Of a stretch of DNA of 64,000 nt, positions 51,715 through 59,092 are shown in pieces. The first letter of the stretch is position 1. Every line of letters starts with the position of its first letter. Source of the stretch: Aldehydirespirator sp965117015 (GTDB taxonomy: Bacteria > Actinomycetota > Acidimicrobiia > Acidimicrobiales > Aldehydirespiratoraceae); contig OZ220747.1 of the NCBI GenBank assembly GCA_965117015.1, positions 2,170,001 to 2,234,000 on the forward strand, read 5' to 3'. The translations under genes were made by a program, and so were the position numbers. Under the pieces are notes generated by a model that was not told where the DNA came from, made no database searches, and saw only the letters and a list, made by a program, of their open reading frames with translations.

Positions 51715-52632
51715 GTGTTCGACCTGGACGCCGCCTCGCCCAACATCATGCCGTCGCGGTACCGGCAGGTGTCGGTCGCCGCGGTCCCGAGCCTGGCGCC
51801 GGATGACCTAGTGGCCCGGTTCACCGGACGGGAGGCCTACTACCGGACCAGGTTCGTGGTGGCCCGCCTCGACGGCGATCCCGACCGCTGCGCGCTGGTG
51901 GAGCTGGCCCGTGACGGCAGCGACGACCTCTTCTCGCCGGCGGTGGCGGCCCGGGTGCTGGCCACCGCCGAGGAGTGCGCCTACGTGCGGGACGACGGCG
52001 CCGATCTCGAGATCGCCTCTCACCTGGCCCGGCTTGCTCTTCAATGTCCCGACCGGCGCTGCGTGGTGGTGGAGGGCCGGTACCGCCATATCAGCTTCCT
52101 CCTCAATGCCGAGCCGGTGCGGATCACCGTGGTGGACGTGGTGCCGCCCGAGCCGTCGAAGCTCGCCGACCAGGTGGCCCGGGTCCTGGACTTTGCCGAG
52201 GATCTGCCCCCCATCGCGGTGCAGGAGCGGATCGTCGACAGCCGGGCGCTGGTGACCGAGCCGGTACCCGAGGGGCTGATCGTCCCCTGCCGGGGCGGCG
52301 GGGTCGACATTGAGGGCGTAGAGGTGTCGCACCTTGACGAGCGCCCGTCGTTCGCAGGCTCCGCCCTGCTCGGCTGCGAGCGTTCCCAGCAGATCCACCG
52401 CTGGTTCTACGGCACCGAGCCGGCCCGGACCATCGACTGGTGCCCCCGCCGCCTGATCGGCGCCGATCAGTCCTTCGACGGGCTGGTGCTGAGCCGCTGC
52501 TGCATGCTGGACGAGGGCCTCGAACAAGAAGCACGCACGGTGATGGTGCCTTGGGGGGCCACTCTCACCGAGGTGCACGAAGGCCTCCGAACGCTGGCCG
52601 GTTCTGGAGGCGGTACGTGGACGCGCATCTGA
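51715..52632 (+). CDS. Unknown 305-residue protein in the phosphosulfolactate operon
   Basis: GTG start three bases after the phosphosulfolactate synthase stop; its end overlaps the next gene by 16 bases, so it is firmly inside the operon. I recognise no family. It is a soluble alpha/beta protein with LVARFTGREAYYRTRFVVAR near 35, YRHISFLLNAEPVRITVVDV near 125, VDSRALVTEPVPEGLIVPCR near 180, HRWFYGTEPARTIDWCPRRL near 235 and a Cys pair in LSRCCMLDEGLEQEA near 265. The bacterial coenzyme M pathway needs a decarboxylation after phosphate elimination; this protein is a candidate by position only. Confidence 0.72.
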   Translation: MFDLDAASPNIMPSRYRQVSVAAVPSLAPDDLVARFTGREAYYRTRFVVARLDGDPDRCALVELARDGSDDLFSPAVAARVLATAEECAYVRDDGADLEIASHLARLALQCPDRRCVVVEGRYRHISFLLNAEPVRITVVDVVPPEPSKLADQVARVLDFAEDLPPIAVQERIVDSRALVTEPVPEGLIVPCRGGGVDIEGVEVSHLDERPSFAGSALLGCERSQQIHRWFYGTEPARTIDWCPRRLIGADQSFDGLVLSRCCMLDEGLEQEARTVMVPWGATLTEVHEGLRTLAGSGGGTWTRI

Positions 52633-53966
52633 TCGACTCGGCCGTCTACGGGCACGGCTGGTCGACCACGGAATCGGTGGCCATCTTCAGCGAGCGGGCC
52701 CGCCTGTCTCGCTGGGTGCTGGTGCTCAAGGCCCTCGCCGCCGCACAGGCCGACCTGGAGATCATTCCGGCCTCCTCGGCCCAAGCGATCGACGGGCTCG
52801 ACGCCGAGCGCCTCGATCCGGCCGCGGTCGGCGCCGAGACCCGGCGGACCTCGCACTCCGCCGCGGGGCTGGTGCGCGAGCTACAGGCCCAGCTGCCCGC
52901 CGAGGCCCGCGAGCACGTGTACTACGGCGCCACCGTGCAGGACGTGTCCGACACCGCCGCCGCGCTGGAGATGCGCGACGTCGGGGCGATCGTGTGGCGG
53001 GACCTGCGGGCCGTGGAGGGCTCGCTGCTGGAGCTAGCCGGGCGCCACCGCGACACGCCCATGCTGGGCCGCACCCACGGCCAGCCGGGCGCCCCCGTGA
53101 CGTTCGGGCTCAAGGTCGCCTCCTGGGCCGACGAGACAGCCCGGCACCTGGAGCGCTGGCGCCAGAGCCGTCCCCGCCTGGTGGTGGGCCAGCTGGCCGG
53201 CGCGGTGGGGGCTCTGGGCTTCTACGGGGACCTCGGCCCGGAGCTGCGCGGCCGCTTCTGCGAACGCCTCGGGCTGGGCGAGCCGGCCGTCTCCTGGATC
53301 GCGGCTCGCGATCGCATCGCCGAGTTCGCCAACAACGCGGCCCTGGTGGCGGCCACTATGGCCCGCATGGCCAACGAGGTCTACAACCTCCAGCGCCGCG
53401 AGATCGGCGAGGTGGCCGAGGCCGCATCGGAGGGCACGATGGGCAGCTTCACCATGCCCCACAAGCGCAATCCGGAGCGCAGCGAGCAGATGGTGACCCT
53501 GGCCCGGCTGGTGCGTTCGGCCGCCGCCACCCTCACCGAGACCATGGTCGGCGACCACGAGCGCGACGGCCGCACCTGGAAGACCGAGTGGGTGCTGCTG
53601 CCGGAGCTCAGCCACTACCTGCTGGCCCAACTCGGCCTGGCCCGCGGCCTGACGGCCAGCATCGAGGTGGATACCGGCGTGATGGCGGCCAACCTGGAGA
53701 CCATGGGCGACTTCGAGTCCCAGGAACTGCTCAGGCGCCTATCGGCCCGCCTGGGCAAGCACCGGGCCAACGACGAGCTCCAGCAGGCCTACCGGACCGC
53801 CCGGCTGAGTGGCCGCCCGCTGACCGAGGTCCTGGAGCAAGTCGCGTCGCCCGCCGAGTTGGAGGGCCTGGACCGGCCCGAGACCGGCGCAGCCGCGGCC
53901 ATGGTCGACGCGGTCGTGGCTGCCGCCGCCGGCCGCCGCGCAGCCGAGACTGATGAGTGGGCATAG
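52617..53966 (+). CDS. Aspartase/fumarase-superfamily lyase (adenylosuccinate-lyase-like)
   Basis: 449 residues from a GTG with GGAGG six bases upstream. The superfamily signature GSFTMPHKRNPERSE lies near 275-290. The region containing YYGATVQDVSDTAA is near 102-115, and LGRTHGQPGAPVTFGLK near 143-160 holds the His-containing second conserved region. It catalyses elimination or addition across a C-C bond next to a carboxylate or sulfonate. It is unlikely to be PurB: it lies beside phosphosulfolactate synthase, as XcbC1 does in Xanthobacter, where it removes phosphate to give sulfoacrylate. A second relative follows immediately. Confidence 0.85.
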   Translation: MDAHLIDSAVYGHGWSTTESVAIFSERARLSRWVLVLKALAAAQADLEIIPASSAQAIDGLDAERLDPAAVGAETRRTSHSAAGLVRELQAQLPAEAREHVYYGATVQDVSDTAAALEMRDVGAIVWRDLRAVEGSLLELAGRHRDTPMLGRTHGQPGAPVTFGLKVASWADETARHLERWRQSRPRLVVGQLAGAVGALGFYGDLGPELRGRFCERLGLGEPAVSWIAARDRIAEFANNAALVAATMARMANEVYNLQRREIGEVAEAASEGTMGSFTMPHKRNPERSEQMVTLARLVRSAAATLTETMVGDHERDGRTWKTEWVLLPELSHYLLAQLGLARGLTASIEVDTGVMAANLETMGDFESQELLRRLSARLGKHRANDELQQAYRTARLSGRPLTEVLEQVASPAELEGLDRPETGAAAAMVDAVVAAAAGRRAAETDEWA

Positions 53967-53969
53967 CCG

Positions 53970-55490
53970 GTGAGCGGGGACCTGAAGGGATCCAGCTCGG
54001 TGCCGCGGCTGGCCGGTCCGTCGTCGGAGGCGCCGGCCCGGGAACTGGTCGACGCCGGGTTCGCCTGGGAGATCGCCGACGCGCCGCTGCTGCACCACGG
54101 TCTGAACCTGGCCGACCTGGGTCACGTGCTCGACCTCCGGGCCCGGGGCCTCATTCCCGAGCCGGCCGCGGCCGAGTTGCTGGGCGTGCTGCTGGAAGCC
54201 CACCGCACCGACCCCGCCGACTTCCCATACGACGCCGCCTCCGGGGAGGTGTACAACTCGCGGGAGCGCCACTTCGTGCAACGCATCGGCGACTCCGCCG
54301 GGTGGCTCCACGCCGGTCGTCCCCGCCGGGAGGCCGCCCGGGTCGCGCTGAGGCTGCTGCTGCGGTCCCAGACGGCGCACCTCATCGAGGGCGGGGCCGA
54401 CTTCGCGACGGCGGCCGCCGCGGTGGCGGCCGAGCACGCCGAGACCTTCATGGGCGACCAGACCTACCTCCAGCAGGCCCAGCCGTCCACCTTCGGCCAC
54501 TACCTCCTCGCCTTCGTCCCGCCCGCCCTGCGTGACGGCGAGCGGTTCTCGGCCGCTCTCGAGCAGGTCAACACAAGCCCCGGCGGCGCGGGCTGCGTCA
54601 ACGGCAGCCGGCTGCTCGACGACAGGGGCGCCATCGCCGACGCGCTCGGGTTCGACGGCGTGATCGCCCACACCCGTGACGCCATGTGGCAGACCGACGT
54701 CTTCATCGACCTGCTGGCCACCTCGGCAAGCATGATCGCCAACCAGGCCAAGCTGGCCGAGGACCTCGAGATCTGGTCCAGCCAGGAGTTCGACTACGTC
54801 GACCTAGCCGGGCCGTTCACCCGGGCCTCGGTGCTGATGCCCCAGAAGCGCAATCCCTACGCCCTGTCGATCATCCGGGGAGCCAGCGGGGTGCTGATCG
54901 GCCGGATGAGCGGCTTCCTGGCCGTGGTCAAGAGCCCGTCGGCCCGCAGCGACAACCTGATCTTCGCCTACGGCGAGATCCCCAGGGCCCTCGACTTCAC
55001 CATCCGGGTGAGCGCCCTCACCACCGGAGTGGTGAGAACCCTGAGCGTCAACGCCGAGCGGATGTGGTCTGAACTCGAGCGCGGCTTCGCCCAGGCCACC
55101 GACCTCGCCGAGTACGTGATGGTGGCCGGCGGCGTCGACTACCGCACGGCCTACAACGTGGTGGGAAGGACGGTGCGAGCAGCCAGCCGCCAAGGGCTCA
55201 CGGGCCTTGACATCACAGCCGAGATGCTGGACGAAGCGGCCTCCGAAGTCTGCGGCCGGCGGCTCGGGCTCGACCCGGCCGCCCTGGCCGACGCCCTGGA
55301 CCCGCGCCGGATCGTGGCCACCCGCAGGGCGACCGGCGGAGCGTCCCCCGGCGAAGTCAAGTCGATGGCCGAGGAGTTCACCGCCCGCGCCGCCCAGCTG
55401 CGAGCCCGGGCCGTCGAGGAGCAGGAGCGCTATGCCCACGTCGAGGAGACGCTGCTCGCCCAGGCCCGAGCTCTCGCCGGCTGGGGGTAA
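53970..55490 (+). CDS. Aspartase/fumarase-superfamily lyase (argininosuccinate-lyase-like)
   Basis: 506 residues, GTG start three bases after the previous lyase. The signature ASVLMPQKRNPYALS lies near 288-302, QTYLQQAQPSTFGHYLLAF near 165-183 and NTSPGGAGCVNGSRL near 195. The order and length resemble argininosuccinate lyases, but no argA-H neighbours are present. Bacterial coenzyme M operons also carry two members of this superfamily. It ends the operon started by the DUF2877 gene. Substrate is inferred from context only. Confidence 0.84.
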   Translation: MSGDLKGSSSVPRLAGPSSEAPARELVDAGFAWEIADAPLLHHGLNLADLGHVLDLRARGLIPEPAAAELLGVLLEAHRTDPADFPYDAASGEVYNSRERHFVQRIGDSAGWLHAGRPRREAARVALRLLLRSQTAHLIEGGADFATAAAAVAAEHAETFMGDQTYLQQAQPSTFGHYLLAFVPPALRDGERFSAALEQVNTSPGGAGCVNGSRLLDDRGAIADALGFDGVIAHTRDAMWQTDVFIDLLATSASMIANQAKLAEDLEIWSSQEFDYVDLAGPFTRASVLMPQKRNPYALSIIRGASGVLIGRMSGFLAVVKSPSARSDNLIFAYGEIPRALDFTIRVSALTTGVVRTLSVNAERMWSELERGFAQATDLAEYVMVAGGVDYRTAYNVVGRTVRAASRQGLTGLDITAEMLDEAASEVCGRRLGLDPAALADALDPRRIVATRRATGGASPGEVKSMAEEFTARAAQLRARAVEEQERYAHVEETLLAQARALAGWG

Positions 55491-55520
55491 CGGGACGCTC
55501 GCATTTCTCTTGCGACGAGT

Positions 55521-55539
55521 CGGTGTCTTATAGTTGACG
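55521..55539 (+). promoter_or_regulatory. Shared promoter/operator element before the nitrile hydratase operon
   Basis: CGGTGTC, one base, then TATAGTTGACG. The same 18 of 19 bases occur at 63586-63604 between the XRE-cupin regulator and OsmC genes. TATAGT is a good -10. Upstream, CTCTTGCGA matches CGCTTGTGA at the other site in seven of nine positions. The rest of the gap to 55577 holds only the CAGGGAGG ribosome site. Confidence 0.62.
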
Positions 55540-55576
55540 CACCGGGTCAGCGACCGAGGAATCCAGGGAGGCTTCG

Positions 55577-56236
55577 ATGGACGGCATCCACGACATGGGG
55601 GGAATGCACGGCTGGGGCACCGTGGCCATCGACCCCGACGAGCCGGTCTTCCGGGAGCCCTGGCACGGCCGGGCCTTCGCCATGGGGGCCATGTCGATGG
55701 GCCTGTCGGGCACCAACCTCGACGCCTTCCGCCACGGCTTGGAGCGGCTGCATCCCTACGAATACCTGGCCGACGGCTACTACGGGCGCTGGCTGGCATG
55801 CGCCGAGACGCTGCTGGTCGACAGCGGCGTGCTGGCTCCCGGCGCGGTGGAGGCCAGGGCCCGGAACCTGACGGGGGAGACGGTCGACGAGCCTGCCGAC
55901 GTCACCGAGAACAAGCCCACATACGAGCGAGGCGGCGCCGGCTCGCTGCGCGAGATCGACGACGAGCCCGCCTTCTCACCCGGTGACCGGGTGCGGGCCA
56001 AGGACATGCGAACCGGCGGGCACACCCGGATGCCCGGGTACATCCGCGGCCACGCCGGCACCGTCCACGCCCTGCGTCCCGCCGCGCTGCTGCCCGACAC
56101 CAACGCCCACTTCCAGGGCGAGAACCCCCAGCACGTGTACACGGTGGAGTTCGACTCCGCCGAGCTGTGGGGCCCGGACGCGGAGGCGGCCACGCTGCGC
56201 ATCGACCTGTTCGAAAGCTACCTGGAGGCGACCTAG
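55577..56236 (+). CDS. nthB: Nitrile hydratase, beta subunit
   Basis: 219 residues with CAGGGAGG upstream. It begins MDGIHDMGGMHGWGTVAIDP, the characteristic beta-subunit N-terminus, and contains VFREPWHGRAFAMGAMSMGL near 27 and the SH3-like C-terminal domain with FSPGDRVRAKDMRTGGHTRMPGYIRGHAGTV near 135-165. With the alpha subunit it hydrates nitriles to amides in the cytosol. The beta-alpha-activator gene order is that of cobalt-type enzymes. It is the first gene of an operon following a strong TATAGT promoter element. Confidence 0.95.
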   Translation: MDGIHDMGGMHGWGTVAIDPDEPVFREPWHGRAFAMGAMSMGLSGTNLDAFRHGLERLHPYEYLADGYYGRWLACAETLLVDSGVLAPGAVEARARNLTGETVDEPADVTENKPTYERGGAGSLREIDDEPAFSPGDRVRAKDMRTGGHTRMPGYIRGHAGTVHALRPAALLPDTNAHFQGENPQHVYTVEFDSAELWGPDAEAATLRIDLFESYLEAT

Positions 56237-56836
56237 ATGGCTGACCACTCCAACACAACCGACCGTCTCTCGCCCGCGGTGCGGGCCGAGGCGCTGGAGT
56301 CGCTGCTGACCGAGCGCGGCCTGGTCAAGTCCGAGGTGCTCGACGGGTTCATCAACCGCTTCGTCAACGACGTCGGCCCCATGAACGGCGCCAAAGTGGT
56401 GGCCAAGGCGTGGACCGACCCCGACTACCGCGCCCAACTGCTGGCCGACGGCACCGGCGCCATCAAGGAGCTGGGCTTCGCCGGTCCCCAGGGTGAGCAC
56501 ATCGTGGTGGTCGAGAACTCCGACGAGGTGCACAACGTGGTGGTCTGCACGCTGTGCTCGTGCTACCCGTGGCCGGTCCTGGGCCTGCCGCCGGAGTGGT
56601 ACAAGGACCCGGCCTACCGCAGCCGGATGGTGCGCGAGCCCCGCACTCTGCTGAGCGAGATGGGCCTGGACCTCGACGACGGCGTGGAGGTCCGGGTGTG
56701 GGACTCCAGCGCCGAGAACCGCTACCTGGTCCTTCCCCAGCGCCCCGAGGGCACCGATGACCTCTCAGAGGAGGAGCTGTCCGCCCTCGTCACCCGGGAC
56801 GCGATGGTCGGGGTGGCCAAGGTCGGCGCCTCCTAG
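56237..56836 (+). CDS. nthA: Nitrile hydratase, alpha subunit, cobalt type
   Basis: 199 residues, ATG directly after the beta stop codon. The metal-binding loop VCTLCSCY is at about 103-110 (Cys104, Cys107, Ser108, Cys109). Thr at the second position of the loop (CTLC rather than CSLC) marks the non-corrin cobalt class. NDVGPMNGAKVVAKAWTDPD near 44-63 is typical. In the mature enzyme two of the cysteines are oxidised to sulfinic and sulfenic acid. Cobalt could come from CbtBA and be inserted by the His-rich activator encoded next. Confidence 0.96.
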   Translation: MADHSNTTDRLSPAVRAEALESLLTERGLVKSEVLDGFINRFVNDVGPMNGAKVVAKAWTDPDYRAQLLADGTGAIKELGFAGPQGEHIVVVENSDEVHNVVVCTLCSCYPWPVLGLPPEWYKDPAYRSRMVREPRTLLSEMGLDLDDGVEVRVWDSSAENRYLVLPQRPEGTDDLSEEELSALVTRDAMVGVAKVGAS

Positions 56837-56845
56837 CCGACGCCC

Positions 56846-57256
56846 GTGTCTCTGACGCTCGACATCGAGGGGCCGGCCGCCCCTCCCCGGCTCAACGGCG
56901 AGCTGGTGTTCGACGAGCCCTGGGAGGGCCGCAGCTTCGCCATGGTCGCGGCCCTGGTCGAGGGGGGCCACTTCAGCTGGGACGAGTTCCGCGACCACCT
57001 GATCGCGGCCATCGCCCGCTGGGAATCGGACCCCTCAGGCGAGTACCGGTACTACGAGCGCTGGCAGGAGGCGCTCGAGTCGATCGTCGCCGAGCGCGAC
57101 ATCGTGGCGGGACCCGAGGTGGACGAGCTGGCCGCGGCCTACGCAGCCCGCCCGCCGGGCCACGATCACGACCACGGCGACCACGATCACGACCATGGCG
57201 GCCATCATCACGACCACCGTCACGACCACGGGTGGCCATCACACGACGCCGGTTGA
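56846..57256 (+). CDS. Nitrile hydratase activator/accessory protein with His-rich tail
   Basis: 136 residues, GTG start nine bases after nthA. The N-terminal 90 residues match nitrile hydratase accessory proteins, with LNGELVFDEPWEGRSFAMVA near 17-36 and YRYYERWQEALESIVAERDI near 68-87; this domain also resembles the beta-subunit N-terminus. The C-terminal 35 residues are a His/Asp tract (repeats of HDHDHG) with about 17 histidines, a clear metal-binding tail. It probably delivers cobalt to the alpha subunit. The tail is longer than I would expect for the family. Confidence 0.88.
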   Translation: MSLTLDIEGPAAPPRLNGELVFDEPWEGRSFAMVAALVEGGHFSWDEFRDHLIAAIARWESDPSGEYRYYERWQEALESIVAERDIVAGPEVDELAAAYAARPPGHDHDHGDHDHDHGGHHHDHRHDHGWPSHDAG

Positions 57257-57349
57257 GAGCGGATTTGACTGACCCTGGTCGAGGGGTTTAGGTTATGAAA
57301 TAAGTATGTCTCATCCGAAATGTCGGGTGAGGCCAGCGAAAGGCTTGTC
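57257..57349 (+). promoter_or_regulatory. AT-rich promoter region before the amide channel gene
   Basis: 93 bases between the activator and AmiS genes, with an unusually A/T-rich patch (TTTAGGTTATGAAATAAG, about 57285-57302) that should contain a promoter for the following genes. AAAGG seven bases before the ATG at 57350 is the ribosome site. Confidence 0.4.
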
Positions 57350-57877
57350 ATGCCTCCCATAACCATCGTGTTCATTGCCACCGGCTTGATCGTGTGGCTG
57401 AATGCCCTCTACTTCCTCGGCGTGGGCGCCGACCAGAAGGAAGGGGGATCGAACCCGCTCGTCAGCATCGGCAATGCGACCCTGGTCGTGGGCCTGCTGA
57501 ACCTGGTCCAGGCCGTCTACATCATGTGGGCCCGTCCACTGGACGACAACTCCGTCGTCCTCGCCGGGCTTGTGACGTTCTACGGTCTCTTCTTCGTGGT
57601 CCTCGGCAAGAGCGAGGTCAACGGATGGGACCTGCGAGTGGTGGGGAACCTCGCCGTGCCGACCGCCATCCTCCCGCTGTTCTGGTGGGACTTCTTCTCG
57701 GGAAGCTGGATGTTCCAGTCGATCCTGATCGTGTGGCTGGTGGCCTTCGGGTCGGTGGCCCTCACCACCTACGGCAAGCTCGAGGCCAAGCTCCTCGGCG
57801 TGCTGCTCGCCGGAACCGCGATCTACACCTTCTGGGTCCCGGCCCTGATCCTGGCCACGGGCAACGAGATCCCCTAG
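57350..57877 (+). CDS. amiS: AmiS/UreI family amide or urea channel
   Basis: 175 residues with six or so membrane segments: IVFIATGLIVWLNALYFLGV at the N-terminus, NPLVSIGNATLVVGLLNLVQ near 35, SVVLAGLVTFYGLFFVVLG near 68, a FWWDFFSGSWMFQSILIVWL segment near 105-125 and a last one ending IYTFWVPALIL. The family includes H+-gated urea channels (UreI) and the putative short-chain amide transporter AmiS of amidase operons. Beside a nitrile hydratase it probably moves amides or urea across the membrane. No amidase gene is present in the window, which is notable. Confidence 0.88.
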   Translation: MPPITIVFIATGLIVWLNALYFLGVGADQKEGGSNPLVSIGNATLVVGLLNLVQAVYIMWARPLDDNSVVLAGLVTFYGLFFVVLGKSEVNGWDLRVVGNLAVPTAILPLFWWDFFSGSWMFQSILIVWLVAFGSVALTTYGKLEAKLLGVLLAGTAIYTFWVPALILATGNEIP

Positions 57878-57968
57878 CCGCGCCGGGCCCGGCCCGGCGA
57901 CGGCTCGGTGACCCTCGGCCGGCCAGCCGTCTTCGTGGAACGACCTCCGCCGTGGTAGGAATTGCGCA

Positions 57969-59087
57969 GTGTCGCTGGCCGAACTCATTATCGACCTGCA
58001 GTTCAAGGGTCTGAGGATCAACGCCCCCTTCGAGCGCCGGCCCGGCGGGGCCGGTCCCTCGGACGCGGGGATGGTCTGGATCGAGGGAACCGCGGTGACG
58101 GTTCCGGTGGATGCCTCCTTCGTGGTCGACTCCCCCTACTCGCTGGAACCCGAGGACGTCGGATTCGGCATATACGCAGACGGGATCCGCCTCGCCGGCG
58201 CCGCTCCGGCCGACCGGCCCCGCTTCTACGGCCTGACCACCGACGATGGCGTCCCGTACTGGCACCTGGCCCTCATGCACCTCGACTCGCTGGCCAGCAC
58301 CGTCCTGCAGACCTGCGCCTACTGGGGCAACGAGGACCAGTGCCGCTTCTGCGGCATCGGCGTGTCGCTGGCCTCAGGCAGCACTGTGCTGGTGAAGCGG
58401 CCGGCCCAGCTGGCCGAGGTGGCGGTGGCGGCCAAGGAACTGGACGGCGCGGTGGACATCACCCTGACCACCGGCTCCACCTACGGCCGCGACAAGGGCG
58501 CCCTCTATGTGGCCAAGTGCGGGGAGGCCATGAAGGAGTCATCAGGCCTCCCGGTCGAGGTGCAGTTCGAGCCGCCCGAGGACCTGAGCGTGATCGACCA
58601 GGTCGCCGACCGCGGCATCGACTCGGTGGGCATCCACATCGAGACCTTCGACCCGGCGGTGCTGGAGTGGGTGGCGCCGCCCAAGCACCGCACCGGCATC
58701 GAGCGGTACTTCGAGACCTGGGAGTACGCCGTGGAGCGCTTCGGCGAGGGCCAGGTCTCCACGTACGTGATCCTGGGCATGGGAGAGGATCCGGACCTGA
58801 TCGTGGAGGGCTGCCGGCGGGCCGCCGACATCGGCGTGTACCCCTTCATCGTGCCGCTGCGGCCCGTGCCCGGCTCCCTAATGGGCGACTGGCTGCCCCC
58901 CTCATCCGATTACGTTGAGAACGTCGCTCGCAAGGTCGCCCCGTACCTGGTGGAGCGAGGGCTCACCGCGGACCTGGTTGCGGCGGGCTGCGCACGTTGC
59001 CAGGCCTGCTCGCCGGTCGGGGCGATGGAGCGAGAGCTGCAGGCCAACGGCGACCGCAAGCTCATACCAGTGCGAGCAAGAGGCTGA
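57969..59087 (+). CDS. Radical SAM protein, MSMEG_0568 type
   Basis: 372 residues, GTG start seven bases after TAGGAA (leaderless). The likely iron-sulphur cysteines are Cys116, Cys125 and Cys128 (C-x8-C-x2-C in TCAYWGNEDQCRFCGIG), unlike the standard C-x3-C-x2-C. An extra C-terminal group, CARCQACS, lies near 350. ITLTTGSTYGRDKGALYVAK near 160 and IHIETFDPAVLEWVAPPKHR near 220 follow radical SAM barrel strands. The protein matches the MSMEG_0568 family of Nit1C clusters; the reaction is unknown. Five bases separate it from the N-acetyltransferase gene. Confidence 0.86.
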   Translation: MSLAELIIDLQFKGLRINAPFERRPGGAGPSDAGMVWIEGTAVTVPVDASFVVDSPYSLEPEDVGFGIYADGIRLAGAAPADRPRFYGLTTDDGVPYWHLALMHLDSLASTVLQTCAYWGNEDQCRFCGIGVSLASGSTVLVKRPAQLAEVAVAAKELDGAVDITLTTGSTYGRDKGALYVAKCGEAMKESSGLPVEVQFEPPEDLSVIDQVADRGIDSVGIHIETFDPAVLEWVAPPKHRTGIERYFETWEYAVERFGEGQVSTYVILGMGEDPDLIVEGCRRAADIGVYPFIVPLRPVPGSLMGDWLPPSSDYVENVARKVAPYLVERGLTADLVAAGCARCQACSPVGAMERELQANGDRKLIPVRARG

Positions 59088-59092
59088 CGCAG

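Noticed and set aside
52617..55490. Housekeeping purB and argH
   Set aside because: Two adjacent lyase-superfamily genes behind phosphosulfolactate synthase, with no purine or arginine genes nearby, fit a sulfonate pathway better. A true PurB/ArgH role is not excluded by sequence alone.
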